A DNA stretch of 64,000 nt from Acetothermia bacterium 64_32 (GTDB taxonomy: Bacteria; Bipolaricaulota; Bipolaricaulia; Bipolaricaulales; Bipolaricaulaceae), in the NCBI GenBank assembly GCA_001508155.1, contig LGFI01000005.1, forward strand, positions 1 to 64,000, in the 5' to 3' direction. A model generated the notes under the pieces. The model was not told the origin of the DNA. It did not search any database and saw nothing but the letters and a program-made list of their open reading frames with translations. A program made the translations under genes and the position numbers. Of the stretch, positions 58,385-64,000 are shown piece after piece. Every line of letters starts with the position of its first letter. The first letter of the stretch is position 1.

Positions 58385-59717
58385 AAATCCAAGGGCGATT
58401 GCGTTGATAGATGGGGAGCACTACCTGCCCGTCCTCAAATGGGCCTTGGATGGCTTGAGGGCCTCATATCAGCTGGTTGGGGCCGTCTTCTTGGGGGGGA
58501 CGGAGAAGATCGGCTCTGAGGAGGACCTAAAGGCGCTTGGGGTGCCCGTGATCTACGGAAAGCCCATCCCCCAGGCCCTGCGCGAGGCGGTGGAGCTCTT
58601 CGCTCCTGAGGTGGCAGTGGACCTGTCGGATGAGCCGGTGGTGGGCTACCGGGAGCGGTTTCAGATAGCGAGCCTCCTCCTCTCCTGGGGGGTGCGCTAC
58701 GTGGGCCAGGACTTCGCCTTCACCCCACCGCGCAGGGTGCCCACAGCCCTTCCCGCCATCGGGGTGGCCGGGACCGGAAAACGCACGGGAAAGACCGCCG
58801 TATGCGGTTACGCGGCCCGGGTACTGAAGAAAAGCTGGCGGGTGGGGATCGTGACCATGGGTCGCGGTGGCCCTGAGGAGCCGGAGGTGCTTCACGGGGG
58901 TGAGATGGAGCTCACCCCCGAAGCCCTGGTCAAGCTCGCCGACCAGGGCCGCCACGCCGCCTCCGACCACTTCGAGGACGCCCTCATGGCCCGCGTGCTC
59001 ACCGTCGGCTGCCGCCGCTGCGGCGGTGGGATGAGCGGGGGGGCCCCGTTCTTCAGCAACGTGGAGGCCGGGGCCAAGCTGGCGGAGGGCTTCGGGCTGG
59101 ACCTTGTGCTGCTTGAGGGGAGCGGCAGCACCGCCGCCCCAATCAAAGTGGACCGCCAGATCCTCATCGTGGGTGCTCATCAGCCCCTTGATTACATCCG
59201 AGGATACTTCGGCCCCTACCGCATCCTGCAAAGCCACCTGGTGGTGCTCACGGGCTGCGAGCCGCCCCTGGCAGACGAGGAGAAGGTGGAGGCGATGGAG
59301 GCCGCCGTGCGGGAGGTGAATCCCGAAATCCCGGTGATCCGGACGGTGTTCCGCCCCCGGCCCCTGGAGCCCGTAGAGGGGGCGAAGGTCTTCCTTGCCA
59401 CCACCGCCCCCAAGGGGATCCTGCCCGTTTTGGCTGACTACCTGGAAGGACACTATCGCTGCCGGGTGGTGGGGGCCTCGCCCCACCTATCAAAGAGGCC
59501 GAAGCTGAGGGAGGATTTGGCCTCGGCCCCGGACTTCGACGTGTTGCTCGTGGAGCTAAAGGCCGCCGGGGTGGACGTGGGGGCGCGGCTTGCCCTGCAA
59601 GGGGGGCGGAAGGTGGTGTTCGTGGACAACGAACCGGTAGGGGAACTCGATCGCCACCTTTATCGCCTGGCCGAGGAGGCGATCCGGGAAAAGAAGGGCG
59701 GTGCGGCCCATGGCTGA
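58368..59717 (+). CDS. cpgS: Cyclic 2,3-diphosphoglycerate synthetase
   Basis: 449 aa, matching cPGS of Methanothermus fervidus in size and start. cPGS uses ATP to close 2,3-diphosphoglycerate into cyclic 2,3-DPG, a thermoprotectant and phosphate store of thermophilic methanogens. Landmarks: IALIDGEHYLPVLKWALDGL near the N-terminus, AVFLGGTEKI, VAVDLSDEPVVGYRERF, a P-loop-like GVAGTGKRTGKTAVCGYAAR, TMGRGGPEEPEV, DHFEDALMARVLTVGCRRCG, VLLEGSGSTAAPI and NEPVGELDRHL. Sits between a transporter and a phosphoglycerate mutase gene, overlapping both. No 2-phosphoglycerate kinase is in the window. Rare in bacteria, so likely ancient transfer from or with archaea. Confidence 0.88.
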   Translation: MTRASENPRAIALIDGEHYLPVLKWALDGLRASYQLVGAVFLGGTEKIGSEEDLKALGVPVIYGKPIPQALREAVELFAPEVAVDLSDEPVVGYRERFQIASLLLSWGVRYVGQDFAFTPPRRVPTALPAIGVAGTGKRTGKTAVCGYAARVLKKSWRVGIVTMGRGGPEEPEVLHGGEMELTPEALVKLADQGRHAASDHFEDALMARVLTVGCRRCGGGMSGGAPFFSNVEAGAKLAEGFGLDLVLLEGSGSTAAPIKVDRQILIVGAHQPLDYIRGYFGPYRILQSHLVVLTGCEPPLADEEKVEAMEAAVREVNPEIPVIRTVFRPRPLEPVEGAKVFLATTAPKGILPVLADYLEGHYRCRVVGASPHLSKRPKLREDLASAPDFDVLLVELKAAGVDVGARLALQGGRKVVFVDNEPVGELDRHLYRLAEEAIREKKGGAAHG

Positions 59718-61281
59718 AGCGAGCCAGGGCCTCCGGAGCGTGGAGCTCATGGCCGAACGGGTGGAGGCCCTCTACGAGGAGGGCCACACCGACTATTGGC
59801 TTCCCGCGTTGGTCCTCACCGGCCCCCAGGGCCCCATCGGTCGGGTCCGGGCCGGGGATTCCTTGATCTTCTGCTGCCGTCGGGGGGAGCGGGAGATCCA
59901 GCTCACCCGGGCCTTTGTGGATGAGGAATTCACAGAGTTCCCCCGCCGGCGCCTCGAGCCCCTCACCTTCGTCCCCCTTACCCTCTATCATCCGGACTTC
60001 AGGCACCTTCCGGTGGCCTTCGCCCCCCAGCGCCTGGATGACACCCTGGGGGAGGTGATAAGCAGACAAGGTCGCGCGCAACTTCGCCTGGCGGAGAAGG
60101 AGAAGTATGCTCACGTTACTTATTTCTTCAGCGGCGGCCGCACCGAGCCCTTCCCGGGCGAGGTGGATCGGGGGGTTCCCTCATTCCTGGATGATCCCCC
60201 ACGGGCGCTCCCGCTTCTCCTTTCCGCCCTGGAGGAGGAGCTCTCCCTGAGGCCGACCCTGGCGGTGGTGAACGTGGCCACCGGGGACATCATGGGCCAC
60301 TACGCGGAGCTCGGGCCCAAGGTCCGCTGTGCGGAGGAGGTGGACCGGGCCCTGGGGGCGATCCTCAAGCTCGCCGAGAAAAACGGCTACTGGACGGCCG
60401 TAACCGCGGACCACGGCCTCCTTGAGGACCACGGGCCGAAAGGTGGTCCCCCCAACGTAAGCCACACCACCAATCTGGTCCCCTTCCTCCTTTTGGGCCC
60501 GCGCGGGGAAAGCCTAGATCTCGCTAAGGAAGGGATCCTGGGGGACGTTGCCCCCACCATCCTACAACTCCTTGACATACCCCGGCCGGCGGCCATGACC
60601 GGCCGCTCCCTCCTTTTAGAAAGGGTTCCGAGGGCTGACAGGGTGCTGCTTGTGATCCTGGACGGTTGGGGGCTGGGTAAGGCGGGGCATGTGAACCCGA
60701 TAGAGCTGGCACGAACCCCCAACTGGGACGAACTTTCCCAGCGGCCCATGGTACAGCTTGCGGCCTCCGGCGAGGCGGTGGGGCTGCTTTCTGGCCGCAA
60801 GGGGAACTCCGAGGCAGGGCACATGAACCTCGGTGCGGGTAGGGTCGTCCCCCAGGATGAGGTGAGAATCAAGCAAGCAATCGAGACGGGCAACTTCTCG
60901 GAAAACCCGGCCTTCCATCTGGCCATCGAGGACGCCCGAGCACGAGTCGGGGCACTCCACCTGTTGGGGCTGCTCTCGGAGAAAAGCTCCCACGGATCGA
61001 TGGAATACGTGCTGGAGCTCCTTAAGCTGGCGCGCAGGAAAGGTTGCCTGCGGGTCTTCGTGCACCTCATCACCGACGGCCGCAGCACCCAGCCGGGCAG
61101 CGCCCCTGCCCTTCTGCGAGGGTTCGGCAAGGAGATGGAACGGATCGGAGTGGGGACCCTCGTCACCTTGGTGGGGCGGGGGCTGGCCCTGGACCGGGGG
61201 GGCGACTATGTAGGTAAGACCAGGAAGGCATATCGAGCATTGGTCTTAGGGGAAGGGATTCCGGTACCCTTAGATAACTAG
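59710..61281 (+). CDS. gpmI: Circularly permuted cofactor-independent phosphoglycerate mutase (GpmI family)
   Basis: 523 aa, about normal GpmI length, but the two parts are swapped. Residues 12-302 match the C-terminal part: GHTDYWLPALV, GDSLIFCCRRGEREIQLTRA, DTLGEVISRQGRAQLRLAEK, EKYAHVTYFFSGGRTEPFPG, VTADHG, SHTTNLVPF, MTGRSLL. Residues 311-515 match the N-terminal part: RVLLVILDGWGLGKAG, RKGNSEAGHMNLGAGRVVPQ, LHLLGLLSEKSSHGS, VTLVGRGLALDRG, KAYRALVLGEG. Metal ligands are all kept: Asp193, His197, His252 and Asp318, Ser367 (phospho-Ser), Asp234, His235. His123 is kept (His428), but Asp154 is Ser459 (DGRSTQP for DGRDTPP). Interconverts 3- and 2-phosphoglycerate or a related reaction. ATG overlaps cPGS by 8 bp. 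Confidence 0.92.
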   Translation: MAEASQGLRSVELMAERVEALYEEGHTDYWLPALVLTGPQGPIGRVRAGDSLIFCCRRGEREIQLTRAFVDEEFTEFPRRRLEPLTFVPLTLYHPDFRHLPVAFAPQRLDDTLGEVISRQGRAQLRLAEKEKYAHVTYFFSGGRTEPFPGEVDRGVPSFLDDPPRALPLLLSALEEELSLRPTLAVVNVATGDIMGHYAELGPKVRCAEEVDRALGAILKLAEKNGYWTAVTADHGLLEDHGPKGGPPNVSHTTNLVPFLLLGPRGESLDLAKEGILGDVAPTILQLLDIPRPAAMTGRSLLLERVPRADRVLLVILDGWGLGKAGHVNPIELARTPNWDELSQRPMVQLAASGEAVGLLSGRKGNSEAGHMNLGAGRVVPQDEVRIKQAIETGNFSENPAFHLAIEDARARVGALHLLGLLSEKSSHGSMEYVLELLKLARRKGCLRVFVHLITDGRSTQPGSAPALLRGFGKEMERIGVGTLVTLVGRGLALDRGGDYVGKTRKAYRALVLGEGIPVPLDN

Positions 61282-61302
61282 CGGCCCGCGCTTGCGGGCC
61301 GC
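61281..61302. terminator. Stem-loop at the end of the cPGS/mutase operon
   Basis: gcggcccgc (61281-61289), loop gctt, gcgggccgc (61294-61302): perfect 9-bp stem beginning in the stop codon; followed by aactt without a long T-run. Lies between convergent genes and may serve both. Confidence 0.65.
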
Positions 61303-61333
61303 AACTTAGATATACGACGCCCAGAAGGGCCTG

Positions 61334-63613
61334 TCAAGCCCCTTCTTCCACGAACCCGATCTGGCGGGAGGCCTTCCTGAGGTCCCGCGCCAGCTTGCGA
61401 TAGTGCTCCTCCAGGTCTGCCGTCACCGAGGGCTGGGTCTTTTTCAGGGCCTCCAGGAAGTGGCGCCGCTCCACCCGCTTCGCCCCCAGGTCCTCCCTCA
61501 GGGCGAGCCGGCCCGCCTTGCGGCACACCTCGGCGATGTCCGCCCCAGAATACCCCTTGGTCAGCCTGGCCAGCTCCTCAAGGTCCACGTCATCCGCCAG
61601 GGCCATCCCCCGGGTATGGACCTTGAAGATCGCCAGCCGCGCCCCCTCGTCCGGCACCGGGACGTAGATGAGCTCGTCGAACCTCCCCGGCCTAAGCAGC
61701 GCCGGGTCGATGATGTCCGGCCGGTTGGTGGCCCCGATCACCACCACCCCCCTGAGCTCCTCCAGGCCATCGAGCTCGGCAAGGAGCTGGTTCACGATCC
61801 TCTCGGTGGCATGCGGCTCGCCGGCCGCCGTGCCGCGCCGGGGGGCCAGGGAATCGAGCTCGTCCAGGAAGATCACCGCCGGGGCCACCTGCCGCGCCCT
61901 CCGGAACACCTCCGCCACCCGCTGCTCGGACTCTCCATACCACTTAGAGAGGAGCTCGGAGCCCTTGGCGGAGATGAAGTTGGCCGAGGACTCATTGGCC
62001 ACCGCTTTCGCAAGCAGGGTCTTCCCGGTACCCGGCGGCCCGTAAAGCAGGATCCCCTTGGGCGGGGTCACCCCCAGCCGGCGGAAGGCCTCCGGGGCCT
62101 TGAGCGGAAGCTCCACCGCCTCCCTTAGGAGCTGCTTCACCTCCTCCAAGCCCCCGATGTCCTCCCATGTGACTTTTGGAATCTCAAAAAGCACCTCCCG
62201 CATCGCCGAGGGGCGCACTTCCTTTAAGGCCTGGTCGAAGTCCTCCCTCTTTACGATGAGCTCGTCCAGGACCTCCTTGGGGATGCCCTCTTTCTCCAGG
62301 TCTATCTTGGGGAGCACCCTCCTTAGGGCGTTCATGGCCGCCTCGCGCGTCAGGGCCTCGATGTCCGAGCCCACAAACCCGTGGGTGAGCTCGGCGTACT
62401 CCTCCAGGTCCACATCCTGTGCCAGGGGCATCCCCCGGGTGTGGATCATGAAGATCTCCTTGCGCCCTTCCCGGTCCGGCACCCTGACCTCGATCTCCCG
62501 GTCGAAGCGCCCGGGCCGCCGGAGGGCCGGATCGATGGCCTCTATCCGGTTGGTGGCCCCGATCACGATCACGTTCCGCCGCTCTTTGAGTCCGTCCATC
62601 AGGGTGAGGAGCTGGGCCACCACCCGCCGCTCCACCTCCCCGGTCACCTCGGCCCTCTTGGGGGCGATGGAATCGAGCTCATCGATGAAGATGATGGCCG
62701 GGGCGTTCTTCTCGGCCTCCTCGAAGATCTCCCTCAGGCGCTTTTCGGACTCCCCATAATAGCGGGACATGATCTCCGGCCCGGACAGGGCGATGAAGTG
62801 GGCGTCGGTCTCGTGGGCCACCGCCTTGGCGAGCAAGGTCTTCCCCGTCCCAGGGGGGCCATAGAGCAGCACCCCCTTGGGGGGCTCGATCCCAAGGCGC
62901 GCAAAAAGCTCCGGCTTTTTCAAGGGGAGCTCCACCATCTCCCGGATCTTCTGGATCACGTCCTTAAGGCCCCCGATGTCCTCGTAGGTGACCTCGGGGA
63001 TCTCCCGGCCCCGCTCCTCGGCCTCCACGTACTCGGGCAAAAGCTCGATCTCGGTGTTCGGGGTGATGCGCACCAGGCCCTTGGGGCTGGTGCGCACCAC
63101 CTTCAGCCGGATCTCCCCCAGTCCGAACGCCCCCGACTCGAAGAATTCCCGGAAGATCCGCTCGGTGAGGAGTTCCCCCCCAAAGGGCGACCCCGGGGGC
63201 CGGGCGGCGGTGGTGGACACGGCATCCCCCGTCTTCACCACCCGCCCAAGGAGGATCTGCCTGAGGCTGTCCGGGGAGGCCACAAGGCGAATCCCCCGCC
63301 GCGCCGGGGCCAGGGTCACATGGGCCGCCTCCTGCCAGGAGGCCTTCCTCACCTCCGCCGTGTCCCCGATCCCTATCTCCGCGTTGGAGCGGATGAGCCC
63401 GTCTATGCGGATGATGTCCAGCCCCTCATCCGGCGGGTAGGCGGGAGCGGCGATGGCCCCGGTGGTGCGGTGTCCCTTGATCTCGATGGGTTCCCCCGGG
63501 GCTACCCCCAGCGTCGCCATGTGCTGGGAGCTGATCCGGGCGATGCCCTTCCCCACGTCCTGCTGATGGGCCTCGGCCACCTTCAGCCTGAGGCCTTCTT
63601 TCTGATCCCCCAT
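61334..63613 (-). CDS. CDC48/VCP/VAT-type double AAA ATPase
   Basis: 759 aa, the length of archaeal VAT. N-domain (1-190) with double-psi barrel [20 protein letters not shown] and [14 protein letters not shown], then a beta-clam part. Two AAA modules follow: D1 with Walker [13 protein letters not shown] (252-263), Walker [15 protein letters not shown] and Arg finger region [10 protein letters not shown]2 with [20 protein letters not shown], pore loop [20 protein letters not shown] and [15 protein letters not shown]. Ends in a charged tail without the HbYX proteasome motif. An ATP-driven unfoldase rare in bacteria; likely acquired from archaea. ATG with gaggtgaacc. Confidence 0.95.
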   Translation of the reverse strand: MGDQKEGLRLKVAEAHQQDVGKGIARISSQHMATLGVAPGEPIEIKGHRTTGAIAAPAYPPDEGLDIIRIDGLIRSNAEIGIGDTAEVRKASWQEAAHVTLAPARRGIRLVASPDSLRQILLGRVVKTGDAVSTTAARPPGSPFGGELLTERIFREFFESGAFGLGEIRLKVVRTSPKGLVRITPNTEIELLPEYVEAEERGREIPEVTYEDIGGLKDVIQKIREMVELPLKKPELFARLGIEPPKGVLLYGPPGTGKTLLAKAVAHETDAHFIALSGPEIMSRYYGESEKRLREIFEEAEKNAPAIIFIDELDSIAPKRAEVTGEVERRVVAQLLTLMDGLKERRNVIVIGATNRIEAIDPALRRPGRFDREIEVRVPDREGRKEIFMIHTRGMPLAQDVDLEEYAELTHGFVGSDIEALTREAAMNALRRVLPKIDLEKEGIPKEVLDELIVKREDFDQALKEVRPSAMREVLFEIPKVTWEDIGGLEEVKQLLREAVELPLKAPEAFRRLGVTPPKGILLYGPPGTGKTLLAKAVANESSANFISAKGSELLSKWYGESEQRVAEVFRRARQVAPAVIFLDELDSLAPRRGTAAGEPHATERIVNQLLAELDGLEELRGVVVIGATNRPDIIDPALLRPGRFDELIYVPVPDEGARLAIFKVHTRGMALADDVDLEELARLTKGYSGADIAEVCRKAGRLALREDLGAKRVERRHFLEALKKTQPSVTADLEEHYRKLARDLRKASRQIGFVEEGA

Positions 63614-63670
63614 CGGTTCACCTCACGGACACATGTTAATTCCAGGGGGCCTTCCTCGCTACTTGGGGGC

Positions 63671-63676
63671 TATAAT
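63671..63676 (+). promoter_or_regulatory. -10 box of thpR (leaderless)
   Basis: TATAAT, 8 bp before ATG 63685; no room for a ribosome-binding site. Confidence 0.55.
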
Positions 63677-63684
63677 GTCTTGCC

Positions 63685-64000
63685 ATGCGGCTTTTCTACT
63701 GTGTGGAGCTCGATGGGCCCGTGCGGGCCGCCCTGGCCGAGCTGGAGAGGGAGCTCAGGGCCCGGATCGGCACTGCCAATTGGGTGGCCCCGGGGAACCT
63801 CCACCTCACCGTGCGGTTCGTCGGCGAGGTGGGGGAGGGGTTGGTGGAGGGGCTGACGCGCCTGGGCGGGGAGGTGGCAAGGAGGTCCTCCCCCTTCTCC
63901 CTTTCCTTGACGCGCCTGGGGGCGTTCCCCAACCTGCGCCGGGCCCGGGTGCTCTGGGCCGGCCCGGAGGAAGTCCCAGAGGGGTTCGTTCAGCTGGTAA
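63685..64000 (+). CDS. thpR: RNA 2',3'-cyclic phosphodiesterase (partial, runs off the window)
   Basis: First 105 residues of a 2H-phosphoesterase of the ThpR/LigT group. N-terminus MRLFYCVELDGPVRAALAEL; the first HxT catalytic motif is in WVAPGNLHLTVRFVGEV. FSLSLTRLGAFPNLRRARVL is the usual following block. Opens 2',3'-cyclic phosphates at RNA ends. The second HxT motif and stop lie beyond the window. Confidence 0.9.
   Translation, partial: MRLFYCVELDGPVRAALAELERELRARIGTANWVAPGNLHLTVRFVGEVGEGLVEGLTRLGGEVARRSSPFSLSLTRLGAFPNLRRARVLWAGPEEVPEGFVQLV

Noticed and set aside
59710-61281. Permuted mutase as a simple misassembly
   Set aside because: The junction lies in one uninterrupted frame with a sensible start overlapping cPGS, a stop followed by a hairpin, and near-native total length; a random join is unlikely to give this.
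62381-63856. 491-codon plus-strand frame opposite the CDC48-type gene
   Set aside because: Antisense shadow; the minus-strand frame has complete AAA motifs.

Overview
The window reads as a GC-rich, densely packed bacterial chromosome segment with several thermophile marks: a complete arginine-to-spermidine-to-branched-polyamine gene set (bpsA, pdaD, speD, speE, speB), a thermostable-type carboxypeptidase Taq, a cyclic 2,3-diphosphoglycerate synthetase, and an archaeal-type CDC48/VAT double AAA ATPase. smpB, GpmI-type mutase sequence, lipoate genes, Rrf2/GntR/RpiR regulators, a large bacterial SRP RNA and sigma70-like promoters show it is a bacterium. An uncultured thermophilic lineage such as Bipolaricaulota/Acetothermia is my guess from gene content, not proof. 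Many genes overlap by 1-40 bp, and at least nine have a -10 box only 5-8 bp before the start codon, which suggests frequent leaderless transcripts.

Layout. 1-1040: decayed gene fragments (D-aminoacylase with an inverted internal segment, the tail of an Ord/DapB-like dehydrogenase, the tail of a DppC). 1088-4609 (-): peptide-type ABC transporter dppABC. 4890-9138: sfsA, exported metallo-beta-lactamase-fold protein, smpB, pheS, Xaa-Pro peptidase. 9191-12846: polyamine operon. 12954-15741: UPF0158 gene with an internal TAG, maf, HDAC-like amidohydrolase, and a Cys-rich exported protein with a tiny Cys-flanked membrane peptide. 15858-22363: NMT1-type ABC importer, nadK, TldD/PmbA-family protein, carboxypeptidase Taq, carboxymuconolactone-decarboxylase-like protein. 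22305-27057: CDF transporter (-), then a redox/nitrosative-stress operon (Rrf2, hemerythrin-PAS, DUF488, peroxiredoxin-nitroreductase fusion, nitroreductase).

27068-35890: RpiR regulator and its likely regulon (HAD phosphatase, exported purple-acid-phosphatase-like enzyme, kelch protein, 'ferric-type' ABC importer, TIM-barrel isomerase). 35874-42745: macrodomain, nitrilase-fold amidase, PF09818 ATPase, split m5C methyltransferase, VWA/RTX adhesin-like protein. 42752-45780 (-): lipoylation cluster with a free-standing lipoyl domain. 45805-48864: NYN protein, Mrp-type Fe-S ATPase, DUF134 regulator and two unknowns. 48922-50317: IS256-family element. 50386-52941: thioredoxin-like protein, tRNA-Arg, Pit permease, tRNA-Ser, a four-helix-bundle (S23/IVP) cassette and SRP RNA.

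52948-61302: the most striking region, one GntR-controlled operon of TIM-barrel isomerase, AfuABC/ferric-type ABC importer, cyclic 2,3-diphosphoglycerate synthetase and a circularly permuted GpmI phosphoglycerate mutase. The permuted enzyme keeps all seven metal ligands but has Ser in place of the catalytic-pocket Asp154. Together these genes suggest uptake and conversion of small phosphorylated compounds into phosphoglycerate or cyclic DPG pools. The window closes with cdc48/vat (-) and the start of thpR (+).
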